Below, piece after piece: positions 1 through 8,492 of a stretch of DNA of 46,958 bases. Source of the stretch: an uncultured Clostridia bacterium (GTDB lineage: Bacteria; Bacillota; Clostridia; UBA1381); contig CANQQS010000006.1 of assembly GCA_947626045.1 (NCBI GenBank), positions 1 through 46,958 of the forward strand, written 5' to 3'. The position numbers and the translations under genes are program-made. The first letter of the stretch is position 1. Each line of letters starts with the position of its first letter. The notes under the pieces were generated by a model. It ran no database searches and had not been told where the DNA came from. It saw only the letters and a program-made list of their open reading frames with translations.

Positions 1-878
1 TCGGTGTAGCCGCCGTCAGCGAGGTTTACATAAAGCGAGTCCGCGTGACCGATAACAGTGTCAGCCCAGAAATACCATGGCGACACGCCTATTTTTTCGG
101 ATAAGTCGTAAATTCCGTAAATGGTGCCGCGCTTGTCCGAACCCGCTATAACCACTGTATCATCGACGTTCTGAACAGTGAACGCTTCCCATTTTCCTTC
201 GATTTCGGAAACGTCGAGCTTGCCGCTTTCCGCGAGAGCGTCTATAGTATTGCTCTTGCCGAGAGTGCCTATCACAACGTCCGCGCCACTCAAATCAGCC
301 GTTCTTGTGACGAGCATTCCCTGAACGTCCGTAACCGGCTCCATATCCTTCCAAACGAACGCACTAAGCTTGCCGCCCGCCGGTTTTGAAAGCTTTTTAT
401 CGAATTTGTAGCCGATATTCACGTTATCGGAACTGATTCCGTCAACCGCCTTTATCACTCCGGCAAGCGATTTGTCCGCGTTATACGCCGCGATATAGCA
501 GTCCGCGTCCGCGTCAACGGGAGAGTCGAACGTGACCGTCATGCCGTCGGTGGTCTCACTTATTCCCGAACCTCCCGGCGGCATAGGGACGGTAATATCG
601 TCTGTTTTCACGGTCGGCTTTTTGTCTGTGACCTTTTCAATATCGTTTACGAGATCGCCCGCCGCGCGTATAACTCCGGCGTAGTCGCTTTCGTCGATAT
701 GTATCACCGGCGTTTTGTCCGCGCTCACAAGCGTAACGCTTCCCGCCGCCGCTTCGGTCGAAACATAGCCCGACACTGCCGCCGCTTCCGTCGATTCAGT
801 CGCTTCGTCCGCAAGCGCACACGGGACTGCCGCGCATACTATAGCCGCCGTCAGCGCCGCCGCAATAATTTTTTTCAT
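1..878 (-). CDS. GH115 family xylan alpha-glucuronidase, N-terminal part (cut by window edge)
   Basis: The reading frame starts at an ATG with GGAGGAAAGG just upstream and stays open to the window edge, giving about 292 residues. Residues 1-23 are a signal peptide (KK, then Ala/Leu core, ending ALA-D). Residues 55-92 (ending DLVNDIEKVTDKKP) and 199-274 (VVIGTLGKS, DVSEIEGKWEAF, GSDKRGTIYGIYDLSEKIGVSPWYFWAD) match the conserved N-terminal region of GH115 enzymes, which remove 4-O-methyl-glucuronic acid from xylan. Between these halves, about residues 105-192, sits an extra module (CYIAAYNADKSLAGV ... LSAFVWKDMEPV) of a type common in clostridial secreted proteins and also present in the neighbouring hydrolase. 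The catalytic barrel lies outside the window. It is probably secreted and acts on plant xylan. The family call is confident; activity cannot be judged from this fragment. Confidence 0.85.
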   Translation of the reverse strand, partial: MKKIIAAALTAAIVCAAVPCALADEATESTEAAAVSGYVSTEAAAGSVTLVSADKTPVIHIDESDYAGVIRAAGDLVNDIEKVTDKKPTVKTDDITVPMPPGGSGISETTDGMTVTFDSPVDADADCYIAAYNADKSLAGVIKAVDGISSDNVNIGYKFDKKLSKPAGGKLSAFVWKDMEPVTDVQGMLVTRTADLSGADVVIGTLGKSNTIDALAESGKLDVSEIEGKWEAFTVQNVDDTVVIAGSDKRGTIYGIYDLSEKIGVSPWYFWADTVIGHADSLYVNLADGGYT

Positions 879-943
879 TTTCCTTTCCTCCGTTCAATAT
901 GTATTATATCAATTATATACCGTATCGGTCGTAAATTCAATGT

Positions 944-2794
944 TTATTCGCACAATTCAACGAGCTTTTCCGCTATCATCGGCACATAAAATTCCTCGCA
1001 GCAAGCCACGTTCGGGTGCGAGCCGTTTCCGTTTATTATGTACTTTTTCATCTGCTCCGGATCGCGAGTGTCAAGCGTCGCATCGGTGAACATATCGACC
1101 ACGCTCACGCCCCACTTTTCGCACATTTCAACAGTCAGATCGTGAAGCTGAGTTTGAATTTCAAAATCTCTCGCGCCCGATTTGTGAATTGTCACAAATA
1201 CGATTTTTGTATTCTGCCACTTTTGGCGCATGGTATAGAGTATTTCCTCGAACGCGCCGCAGAAGGTCGAGTTGTCAAACGCGGTCGCGTCCGCGCCCTG
1301 TATCGTGCCTATCTTATCGAGTACGGTGTCGTAAGCGTCGTTTGTGTAGCCGTCGAACACCACAAAATCGGGTTCGTCAGCCGACGCGTTTTTCACCTGA
1401 GTTATAATATCATTGCTGCTCTTTATAACGGTCGCGCCGTTTTTCGAGTATTTTGTGAGATACATACTGTATTTGTTCGCGAGCAGATTCATAAACGCGT
1501 TATTCGGCGCGTTGTGTCCCTGCACTATGCTGTCGCCGAAAGCGTACACTGTTTTGAAGTTGAGCGGACTTTTTACATCGGGATCGACCGCGACTCCGTC
1601 GCCGATTATTGCCGCCGCTACGTTGTCGACCTCGACAGTTCCGTTGGGCTTCGCCGCGCGCACATACATTGAACCGATGTTGTTGGCGCAGCTTGAATAG
1701 AATGATACGTTCTTGATTTCCGCGCTCTTTCCCGCCGCGTTCGTTATTTTTATCGTAACCTTTTTCGATACGAAATCCGCCTCCGCGTCGATATGCATCC
1801 AATCGCCTATAAAGCCCGTATCGACATTTTGACCGTTCGCAAGGAAGGTCCTGCCCTCTTTATACTCAAGCCCTATCACATGACCCGCCGCGTTGCCGCC
1901 GCTGCCGGTTATGCCGTAGCTGATATTTCCCCCGTCAAACGACGGCGAAGTGTTGCCTATCGAGAACTGGCTGTTCCCGGCGGTACCCGTCGGAGCGAAT
2001 TTTATATCGGCTTCGATTTTGACCTTCTTGCCCGTGCAGTCGATCTCGTCAAACGTAGTCCACGCTCCCGCCGTAGCGCCGGTTGACGCGTAGTGAAGCG
2101 TTCCGTTTTCGACCGTCGGCAGACTGCTGTCTTTACCGAGGCGCCACGCGCTTTGATTTACCGTATAGCTTTCAAAGTCCTCGTAATAATCGTACTGCGT
2201 CACCATGTTGAACACGAGAGTAAGCTCGGTGTTCTCCGTAAGAACCGCGCTCATATCCGATTTCGATTCGTCGAGCTGATACAAATTACGCTTGCCGTCG
2301 TCAGTCATTACCGCGAAATCCGCCGTCAGATCGACCGGCATCGTAAACTTGCCGCCGACATAATATTCACCGTCCAATTTGACCGGCTCTTTAAGCACAT
2401 TTCCTTCCTCGTCAGTGAAATGGACCGTTACCGCGGCTTCCTTCTTTTCGGGTATTTCCGTGATAGCCGCCGCGAGAGGGGTCTGTTTATCGTCCCATAT
2501 CATAGTTTTAAACGTTTCGCCCTGTTCGAGCTTAGGATACACATTCATAAATTCCGTTTCCGCCTGCACTTTCTTTTCCGATTTTGTCACGCTTTTCAAC
2601 GCTCCGTCCGCGCCGTATACCGCTGTGTAAACGGCGATATCACGCTCCGTTTCGCTGCTCACCGTTACGCGGTCGTAAAACGGATAACACTCCACGCCTT
2701 CGGTAAAACTTATATCGCCCGCGTCCCGTGCGTATGAAGTAATTCCCGTCACCGCGCACAGAACTGCCGCGATAATAAATAATTTCCCTTTCAT
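944..2794 (-). CDS. Secreted multidomain SGNH/GDSL hydrolase (probable carbohydrate esterase)
   Basis: This is a 616-residue protein with a signal peptide (about 1-22) and a GGGAGGAAAC ribosome site. Residues about 45-110 form the clostridial Y.A.Y..DG...IWDD module also seen in the GH115 neighbour. Residues 120-196 are a MucBP/beta-grasp-like segment (VTVHFTDEEGNVL). Residues about 203-395 look like a concanavalin-type beta-sandwich (YEDFESY ... DNVAAAIIG). Residues 415-616 are an SGNH hydrolase: GDS at 420-422 gives the nucleophile Ser, YTND near 483-486 supplies the Asn block, and GSHPN supplies His593. The Asp normally three residues before the His is Asn here. The likely substrate is an acyl or acetyl group on plant polysaccharide, inferred from the adjacent GH115 gene and the signal peptide. 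The gap to GH115 is 65 bp with no visible terminator, so the two may be co-transcribed. Confidence 0.82.
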   Translation of the reverse strand: MKGKLFIIAAVLCAVTGITSYARDAGDISFTEGVECYPFYDRVTVSSETERDIAVYTAVYGADGALKSVTKSEKKVQAETEFMNVYPKLEQGETFKTMIWDDKQTPLAAAITEIPEKKEAAVTVHFTDEEGNVLKEPVKLDGEYYVGGKFTMPVDLTADFAVMTDDGKRNLYQLDESKSDMSAVLTENTELTLVFNMVTQYDYYEDFESYTVNQSAWRLGKDSSLPTVENGTLHYASTGATAGAWTTFDEIDCTGKKVKIEADIKFAPTGTAGNSQFSIGNTSPSFDGGNISYGITGSGGNAAGHVIGLEYKEGRTFLANGQNVDTGFIGDWMHIDAEADFVSKKVTIKITNAAGKSAEIKNVSFYSSCANNIGSMYVRAAKPNGTVEVDNVAAAIIGDGVAVDPDVKSPLNFKTVYAFGDSIVQGHNAPNNAFMNLLANKYSMYLTKYSKNGATVIKSSNDIITQVKNASADEPDFVVFDGYTNDAYDTVLDKIGTIQGADATAFDNSTFCGAFEEILYTMRQKWQNTKIVFVTIHKSGARDFEIQTQLHDLTVEMCEKWGVSVVDMFTDATLDTRDPEQMKKYIINGNGSHPNVACCEEFYVPMIAEKLVELCE

Positions 2795-2825
2795 AAAGTT
2801 TCCTCCCTATTATATTTATAAGCGT

Positions 2826-2869
2826 ATTATATAATAAAAAATAATATTTTTCTATCAAATTAGTATCAA
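2826..2869 (-). promoter_or_regulatory. AT-rich promoter region of the SGNH hydrolase gene
   Basis: The 167-bp divergent gap has minus-strand TTGATA (2864-2869) 17 bp from TATTAT (2841-2846). A second TTGATA (2853-2858) lies 16 bp from TATTAT (2831-2836). One of these probably drives the hydrolase gene, but the region is so AT-rich that the choice is uncertain. An AraC operator is expected in this gap, but I cannot identify one. Confidence 0.4.
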
Positions 2870-2905
2870 CTTGTTATAAAACCGTTTAAGTTTTCTCAAA
2901 TTGTC

Positions 2906-2934
2906 TTGATTTAAACAAAAAAATAAGGTACAAT
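2906..2934 (+). promoter_or_regulatory. Promoter of the AraC regulator gene
   Basis: TTGATT (2906-2911) and TACAAT (2929-2934) are separated by exactly 17 bp and lie 28 bp before the ATG. An AAGGAAAAGGAGGGA ribosome site stands between promoter and start codon. Confidence 0.65.
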
Positions 2935-2961
2935 TATTTGTAAGGAAAAGGAGGGACGGTC

Positions 2962-3813
2962 ATGAACGCGCCTATATTTCAGCCGACAAAGGATTTCCAG
3001 TTCAGCTTTATCGAAAACAGCAAGCATTGGAATATGTACTATCACCACTACCACGACGGCTACGAGATTTATTTCCAGACCGCCGGAACACGCGAGATTT
3101 TTTTCGCGCATCAAAGCTATCTTCTCCGCCCCGGCACTGTCTGCATAATAACGCCGCACATACTCCACTCGACAAAAAACGCCGGCGAGGACCAATCCTA
3201 CAGCCGGCATCTTTTAAACTTTAAAACGGAAATATTCCGCGAATTTCTGACAGAAAATGAAATAAACGGCTTTTTTAACGAGTTTTCGTCATGTATTTTC
3301 CAGCTTGACGCGGAGCAATGCGCCGTGCTTTCGGGATACCTCGAAAACATTCACACATACTGGGATATGCGATGGAGCGGCGTTGGGCGCGGGACGAAGC
3401 TTGCGTATATGGAGGCGTACCGCATAATGGACTATCTGCTGCGGCTGATACAAAACTCGGACAATATCTCAACGCTTTCCGACGTTCCCGTTATATCCGA
3501 CTCCGAAATTTACACGGTCATTCAATACATAGAGGAGCATTACGCCGAAAACATAGAGCTTCGCGATATGCTGTCTCTCGCGCATATGAGCAGACCGACG
3601 TTTTACCGCGCGTTCAAGCAGATCACGGGCGACTCGTTCGGGCATTATCTGAACCGATTCAGAGCCGTAAAGGCACACGAGCTGATTTTGCAAAGCAAAC
3701 TGCCGCTTGCCGAAATAGCCGCAAAAACGGGCTTCCCCTCGACCGCGCACATGACGCGCATCTTCCGCGAAATACACGGAGTATCGCCGTCGGAGTTCAG
3801 GCGGTCACATTAG
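2962..3813 (+). CDS. AraC-family transcriptional regulator with cupin sensor domain
   Basis: The protein has 283 residues, the usual AraC length. The N-terminal half starts with a cupin-type sugar-binding fold marked by YYHHYHDGYEIYF (about 26-38) and LRPGTVCIITPHILHS. The C-terminal 100 residues (from about 185) carry both helix-turn-helix motifs: LRDMLSLAHMSRPTFYRAFKQITG and LAEIAAKTGFPSTAHMTRIFREIHGVSPSEFR. It is transcribed away from the SGNH hydrolase and GH115 genes, so by the usual logic of such clusters it probably activates them in response to a xylan-derived sugar. The gene ends only 9 bp from the stop codon of the convergent membrane-protein gene, leaving no room for a separate terminator. 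The family call is firm; the ligand is unknown. Confidence 0.92.
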   Translation: MNAPIFQPTKDFQFSFIENSKHWNMYYHHYHDGYEIYFQTAGTREIFFAHQSYLLRPGTVCIITPHILHSTKNAGEDQSYSRHLLNFKTEIFREFLTENEINGFFNEFSSCIFQLDAEQCAVLSGYLENIHTYWDMRWSGVGRGTKLAYMEAYRIMDYLLRLIQNSDNISTLSDVPVISDSEIYTVIQYIEEHYAENIELRDMLSLAHMSRPTFYRAFKQITGDSFGHYLNRFRAVKAHELILQSKLPLAEIAAKTGFPSTAHMTRIFREIHGVSPSEFRRSH

Positions 3814-3822
3814 TTTTTTCCG

Positions 3823-5922
3823 TTACAGCAGAAATCCTATAAGATATTTTACTTTAAAGAAAAGCGACGGATTTGCTTCTGCTACAGAAACATCCGCATC
3901 ATAGAATACATTCAACCCGAATACTATACCGGATATTATAAAGCATGTCAAAATAACATTTATCAGTACCTGTTTCTGATTTTCGTTTTTGATATTGCCG
4001 TATTCCGCAAATACCGCAATAGAAGCGCTCAGCAGCAACAGCCATGAGAAATCACCGTAATATCTCGGTAATATGCCTGATGCCTGAACATCGGTAATGA
4101 CTGTTATTATGCACAATATAACTGCACAGATACCGATTACGTAAGGGCGCATATCCCCGTAAGAATTATACCATTTCTTTTTCCATATTCCACGTATTCC
4201 CAATAACGTAACAGGCACCATAAAGAGCAATCCGCCGTGCATCGCTTCTGCAATCGTTTTCCCTTGGTACAATGTCTGAACGCCTGTAGTATTGACAAAC
4301 GGAAAAATATTAGATATGCTAAAAGGCTGGAATAAATAATAAAACAATCCTGTAATATTCCTGTCCATCATTATTCCACGGTGGGTCATGTCATTTGTTG
4401 TCAGGTTATAGTTTGCTCCGAAATCAAAGGGCGACCCGAATCTGATGTAATTATAATACATAAGACCTATACCCACTATCAAAAACGGCAAGCATATTGC
4501 CGCTGTATTTTTTATACTTTTTTTGGAAAACAGCAATCTATCCTTAAAAACATTATTCCAAAATATTATAATTCCAAATACTGACGCGAACAAAAAATGC
4601 GGACGGCAGCCGGCAACAAGCGCCATACAGGCGGATCCCGCGGCGATGTGTCCGGTTCTAAGTTTAATATTACCGTTCTCGTCAACCGTTTCCGCCGAAA
4701 TCCATAGCGACAGTCCGAATAAAACAAACATAAGCGCTGCGGCTATCGGTATGGAATATATATTCGGACGTTTTGCCATATACATTATGCCGCATGTATC
4801 ACACATCATTATACTCATAAGCATAAATACGCCGAATGTTGTTTTCTTGAACCATTTTTTTGTGACGGCATAAAGAAGCGCAAGCACAGCCGCACTTACT
4901 AGGAAACAGCAAATAAACACTACAGCAATATTGTTCAAATTGCCGCCTGTGATTATCCTGTACGGCAAATAGAATAATATGACCGGCACAACGCCGAAAT
5001 AAACATAATAATGACCATTATAATAAGCGTGATCCCACTCGTAGCCGGCTCCGTTTGACTGCCGCTCTCCCGGATCATAAGGATTATCCAATTCCATCAA
5101 TTCTTTTGTGGGTTCTTTTTCAAGATATGCTTGTCCTTTGCAAAATGAATCCGCCAATTCCTGATACTGCAAAGGAGCTGAACCCATTCCGTCTGAATGT
5201 ATATACCTCGGTTCTACAAAACATAATCCTAAAATTAAAATTGCCTGAACGATTAAAAAACCTATAACCACATATTTCTGCCACTTGATTTTTAAATCAA
5301 GTTTATGCTTATAAATAAACGACTTGGGGCGTATTACAAACAAAAGCATCATAACGCCCAAAACAAACAAAAATCGCAGTACAGAAAAGCATAACGGAAC
5401 ATGGGCGTTCAGTTTTACGTCGTTTAAAGTAAACTCTTCTCCGCTTGTAAATCCCGAAAGAGAAATTCTCAAATCCTCAGTTTTTCCGCCGAAATTGGTT
5501 TTTATATACTTGGTTTGCGTAAGTCCCGACACTATTTCCCTTTCAGGCGTGCTGATACCGTTAAAATTTGCCTCGTCTTTAGCCCATAATCTGACCTTGG
5601 TATACACAGCCGAATCACGTTCAAGACCGATGTATACATTCTTGAGATCAATATTTATATCATCCGCGGCAATTTCAACCGTTTCATTATCAGAGCGGTA
5701 TCTTCCATCCGAAAGCTTTGAAGCGTTGCTGACCGTATATGTAATATTATCCGCTTTATTAAAAAACAAAGACTCAAACGTGCGGAAATTAAACAAAAAG
5801 ACCTCCATGAACAAAGAAAGTATGAAAAAAACGCAAAAAGCGGTAATATATTTCTTTTTGCTTTCTTCTCCCTTAAGCGCCGCAGCGGCATCTTTTATTA
5901 CTTTAAGAAATTTATTTTTCAC
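3823..5922 (-). CDS. Large polytopic membrane protein, GT-C glycosyltransferase-like
   Basis: This 699-residue protein starts at GTG with AAGGGG nine bases upstream. One transmembrane helix (about 27-45) is followed by an extracytoplasmic beta-rich stretch (about 50-175). About ten or more further helices run from about 180 to the C-terminus. The first large loop after the next helices contains acidic and aromatic residues (HSDGMGSAPLQYQELADSF ... YEWDHAYYNGHYYVYFG), a layout shared with GT-C enzymes that use polyprenyl-linked sugars. I recognise no exact family. Its place after a GtrA-like flippase and a polyprenyl-phosphate glycosyltransferase supports a role as the final transferase that decorates a cell-surface polymer. 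The gap to the glycosyltransferase gene is 34 bp, consistent with one operon. Confidence 0.6.
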   Translation of the reverse strand: MKNKFLKVIKDAAAALKGEESKKKYITAFCVFFILSLFMEVFLFNFRTFESLFFNKADNITYTVSNASKLSDGRYRSDNETVEIAADDINIDLKNVYIGLERDSAVYTKVRLWAKDEANFNGISTPEREIVSGLTQTKYIKTNFGGKTEDLRISLSGFTSGEEFTLNDVKLNAHVPLCFSVLRFLFVLGVMMLLFVIRPKSFIYKHKLDLKIKWQKYVVIGFLIVQAILILGLCFVEPRYIHSDGMGSAPLQYQELADSFCKGQAYLEKEPTKELMELDNPYDPGERQSNGAGYEWDHAYYNGHYYVYFGVVPVILFYLPYRIITGGNLNNIAVVFICCFLVSAAVLALLYAVTKKWFKKTTFGVFMLMSIMMCDTCGIMYMAKRPNIYSIPIAAALMFVLFGLSLWISAETVDENGNIKLRTGHIAAGSACMALVAGCRPHFLFASVFGIIIFWNNVFKDRLLFSKKSIKNTAAICLPFLIVGIGLMYYNYIRFGSPFDFGANYNLTTNDMTHRGIMMDRNITGLFYYLFQPFSISNIFPFVNTTGVQTLYQGKTIAEAMHGGLLFMVPVTLLGIRGIWKKKWYNSYGDMRPYVIGICAVILCIITVITDVQASGILPRYYGDFSWLLLLSASIAVFAEYGNIKNENQKQVLINVILTCFIISGIVFGLNVFYDADVSVAEANPSLFFKVKYLIGFLL

Positions 5923-5956
5923 TTCAATACGCCCCTTGAAAAATACGGTAATTTTG

Positions 5957-6901
5957 CTATTTATTTTCCTTCAGTCTTTTAAATTCCGCCTCGGTTTGAT
6001 TAAGCCTGAATTCAAAATCATGCTTTGATCTCTGTCCTATCGTTGACAGTATAAGTCCCGAAAAATATGCCATGAGCGCCGCGATAACGGCAAATCCACA
6101 CACTACAAGCGTCGGCATATTCGGCACAAGACCCGTTTTTATATATGTTATCAAAACAGGTATGAAAAATCCCGTCGCAAGTGCTAAAAGAACCGCGGCG
6201 ATAATCGAAAAGAATTGCAGCGGTTTATAGTTTTTGTACATTTTGATTATCGTTTTTAAAACCTTTATCCCGTCGGAATATGTGTTGAGCTTCGACTCAC
6301 TGCCTTCGGGTCTGTCTCTGTAATCTATAATCACATTTTCCACATACATATTCTTGTCAACCGCATGGATCGTCATTTCCGTTTCTATTTCAAACCCCTT
6401 CGACAGCACCGGAAACGTCTTTACAAAGTTATATCCGAATGCGCGGCAGCCCGTCATAACGTCCTTGATGTCACTTTTGAAAAGGCGGTTTATTGAGCTT
6501 CTTACCACAGAGTTTCCGAAATTGTGAAACCTGCGCTTATTTTCGGTAAAGTAAGTCGAGGACAGCCTATCGCCCACAACCATATCAACTTTTTTGTTAA
6601 TCACCAAATCAGCCATTTCTCTTGCCGCGTCAGCCGGATAAGTATCGTCGCCGTCAACCATTATATAACATTCCGCATCAATTTCGCGGAACATTCTTCT
6701 TATGACATTGCCCTTACCCTGAACATACTCGCTTCTTACCACAGCTCCCGCTTTTTCCGCAATTTCAGCCGTGTTGTCGGTAGAGTTGTTGTCATATACG
6801 TAAACAACAGCCTCCGGCAGAACGCGCTTAAAATCCGTTACTACCTTTTCTATGGTTTTGCTTTCATTATAGCACGGTATAAGTACGGCAATTTTATCCA
6901 T
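5957..6901 (-). CDS. GT2 family glycosyltransferase, polyprenyl-phosphate sugar synthase type
   Basis: The 314 residues begin with the GT-A nucleotide-binding pattern IAVLIPCYNESKTIEKVV (4-21) and DNNSTDNTAEIAEK. The metal-binding D-x-D lies in VDGDDTYPAD (83-86), followed by GCRAFGYNFVK. Two transmembrane helices near 228-285 follow the catalytic domain, as in DPM1/GtrB-like enzymes that load a sugar onto undecaprenyl phosphate at the inner membrane face. The start codon overlaps the stop of the GtrA-like gene by one base (TAATG), so the two are translationally coupled, which fits the common GtrA-GtrB pairing. The sugar donor cannot be deduced. Confidence 0.9.
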   Translation of the reverse strand: MDKIAVLIPCYNESKTIEKVVTDFKRVLPEAVVYVYDNNSTDNTAEIAEKAGAVVRSEYVQGKGNVIRRMFREIDAECYIMVDGDDTYPADAAREMADLVINKKVDMVVGDRLSSTYFTENKRRFHNFGNSVVRSSINRLFKSDIKDVMTGCRAFGYNFVKTFPVLSKGFEIETEMTIHAVDKNMYVENVIIDYRDRPEGSESKLNTYSDGIKVLKTIIKMYKNYKPLQFFSIIAAVLLALATGFFIPVLITYIKTGLVPNMPTLVVCGFAVIAALMAYFSGLILSTIGQRSKHDFEFRLNQTEAEFKRLKENK

Positions 6902-7314
6902 TATTGTTCTCCCTTTTTAAAGATTACGAGTTTGCTTGCAACATAATTCAAAACTATAACAAGCACGTTGGAAATTATTTTAAGCGGCAGCGCCGGATAC
7001 GCGAGCATGTCCACTCCGACATGCATTATCGCGAAATCCATCACTCCTGTGGCTATTCTGCATCCGAAAAAGGTTATAATTTCATGAATAAGCGTTTTTA
7101 TTGCCGTGGAACGACTTTCAAACACCCATATTTTATTCGTGACATACGCGGCGGTTACCGTGATAAACCACGAAACAATATTGCTTATATCATTTCCGCA
7201 GCCCAAAATATAATACAAAATATAATACGCCGCAATATTTATCACAGTTGTCACGCCGCCGAAAAAAATATATAAAATCGGCGCTTTGTATTTCTTAAAT
7301 AATTCGATTATCAT
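6901..7314 (-). CDS. GtrA-family membrane protein (polyprenyl-linked sugar flippase-like)
   Basis: This is a small protein of about 137 residues with four predicted transmembrane helices and the GtrA pattern: FFGGVTTVINIAAYYILYYILG, ISNIVSWFITVTAAYVTNKIWVF, and a C-terminal NVLVIVLNYVASKLVIFKK. The frame could extend 17 codons upstream to a TTG, but that extension is polar and not GtrA-like; the ATG before IIELFKKYKAPIL matches the family start, so I use it. Neither start has a strong ribosome site. GtrA proteins are thought to move polyprenyl-phosphate sugars across the membrane. It is the first gene of the operon driven by the promoter at 7384-7412. Confidence 0.85.
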   Translation of the reverse strand: MIIELFKKYKAPILYIFFGGVTTVINIAAYYILYYILGCGNDISNIVSWFITVTAAYVTNKIWVFESRSTAIKTLIHEIITFFGCRIATGVMDFAIMHVGVDMLAYPALPLKIISNVLVIVLNYVASKLVIFKKGEQ

Positions 7315-7383
7315 TTTATAACATCTATCCCGAATATTTCCCTGTCTGCAATCGCATAATCGCAAGTATTTCCAATCTTACAT

Positions 7384-7412
7384 ATTATACTATATTTCAC
7401 CGTGCATTGCAA
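7384..7412 (-). promoter_or_regulatory. Promoter of the GtrA-glycosyltransferase operon
   Basis: On the minus strand TTGCAA (7407-7412) and TATAAT (7384-7389) are 17 bp apart, giving a leader of about 65 bases before the ATG at 7314. It lies just beyond the orphan acidic tail at 7431-7490. Confidence 0.65.
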
Positions 7413-7430
7413 GAGAAAAATTCGTATTAT

Positions 7431-7490
7431 TCGCCTTCCTCGGAGTCGGGTTCGTCAAATTCTTTGGAATGGCTTATTAATACGCGTTAA
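7431..7490 (-). pseudogene. Orphan C-terminal tail of a GLUG-protein-like gene (gene remnant)
   Basis: Out of frame with the gene that ends at 7477, a short open stretch reads RVLISHSKEFDEPDSEEGE and stops with TAA at 7431-7433. Its EFDEPD core is encoded by the same 19 bases as the EFDEPD near the end of the large GLUG/coiled-coil protein at 36687, in the same reading frame. It has no start codon or ribosome site. I read it as the displaced original 3' end of that gene, left when the central block was inserted; the alternative is chance similarity of two acidic tails. Confidence 0.5.
7446..7464 (+). repeat. 19-bp direct repeat, left copy (putative attachment site)
   Basis: The plus strand reads TCGGGTTCGTCAAATTCTT, identical over 19 bases to 36709-36727 in the same orientation. 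The two copies bracket the whole secretion/tubulin/GTPase block and its divergent vWA gene. Confidence 0.6.
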
Positions 7491-8403
7491 AGGAAATTTC
7501 GCTTATTGCAGCCTCCTTATATACAGGATTTGTTTCATAAACTTCTTCGATTACAATTCTTATTCGAGACGCCTGATATGTCATTCCAAATGGTATATAC
7601 TCTTCAACCCCGCAGCCCAAATCCGATAGCTCAGCTTTCATTTCATCATTGCCATCTATAATAATTCTAATAACACGTACCCTGTAATTATTAAAATATT
7701 TTCTGTCATCTTTTGCAAAACCGTTGACAATCGTTATCCCACTGACGGGCTGTGGCGTATCCGCCGTAAACTCAACCCAATGACCTATAGGCATAAGACC
7801 GTCATCCTCACATACAGGGATCCATGCTGTTCGCACATCTCCGTCAACAAGATGCTCAGCGTAATATGTATCACTCGTTACTCCGTCACTGCTGCTTGCA
7901 TGTTCCGATGAATACGAGCTTAAAGTAAATTGCGGCTGAGCAAGAACAGTGGGAACGGGGGTCGGTTCCGGTGTAGGTTCCGACATCGTAGAAAGGGGGT
8001 CTTCAACGGCAACTACTGTCGTCGTATCATCCTGATTAGTATGCGGATGTTGAGACGAAAAAAAAGCTGCAAAGCCGAAAGCACTTACTGTCAAAGCAAA
8101 AATGATAGCAACCAGTCCGATAATCAAAGTTTTTTTGTGCGAGCGTGCCTTATTGTGTGTCGTTGTTTTTAATTCTTTAATTGGAGCACCGCATACTATA
8201 CAATATGTTTGATTTTCATAGACCCGGTTGCCACACTTTAAACATCTTTTTATATTTTCTTCTCCGCTGTGTTCTTCCCTGTCGTTAGACTTCTGATAAT
8301 CGTTCGGTCTGTCACTGTTTGCGCTTTTTTTTACAATAGTGCCACACCTGGGGCAGAAATATGCGTCATTATCAATCTGCTCTTTACAAACTTTGCATAT
8401 CAT
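7477..8403 (-). CDS. Zinc-ribbon, single-pass membrane protein with NADase-type glycan-binding domain
   Basis: The 308 residues start at ATG after AAGGGGGACG. Two zinc ribbons occupy the N-terminus: CKVC...CPRCG (3-20) and CLKCG...CIVCG (about 54-73). A transmembrane helix (about 93-114, LIIGLVAIIFALTVSAFGFAAFF) follows, then a Thr/Pro-rich linker with PTPEPTPVP. The C-terminal domain (about 157-308) reads SDTYYAEHLVDGDVRTAWIP, GHWVEFTADTPQPVSGITIVNGF, FNNYRVRVIRIII and AAISEISF, the pattern of the NADase-type glycan-binding (discoidin-like) domain. The zinc ribbons should be cytosolic and the domain outside. It is the last gene of the central operon, so it may anchor or sense the cell wall for the secretion machine; that role is inferred. 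Confidence 0.8.
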   Translation of the reverse strand: MICKVCKEQIDNDAYFCPRCGTIVKKSANSDRPNDYQKSNDREEHSGEENIKRCLKCGNRVYENQTYCIVCGAPIKELKTTTHNKARSHKKTLIIGLVAIIFALTVSAFGFAAFFSSQHPHTNQDDTTTVVAVEDPLSTMSEPTPEPTPVPTVLAQPQFTLSSYSSEHASSSDGVTSDTYYAEHLVDGDVRTAWIPVCEDDGLMPIGHWVEFTADTPQPVSGITIVNGFAKDDRKYFNNYRVRVIRIIIDGNDEMKAELSDLGCGVEEYIPFGMTYQASRIRIVIEEVYETNPVYKEAAISEISFNAY

Positions 8404-8492
8404 ATTAACGTCCCCCTTGTTTATATTTATTTAAAATGCCGGATGTTTACTTTTATATTTTATTTGCCGGTCATATGCCGTTGTACCAGGAA

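Noticed and set aside
2093-2737. Plus-strand open frame of 214 codons
   Set aside because: It is the reverse of the SGNH hydrolase gene in GC-rich DNA and has no ribosome site or domain.
7315-7365. TTG start giving a longer GtrA protein
   Set aside because: The extra 17 residues (CDCRQGNIRDRCYK type) are polar and unlike GtrA starts; the ATG at 7314 fits the family.
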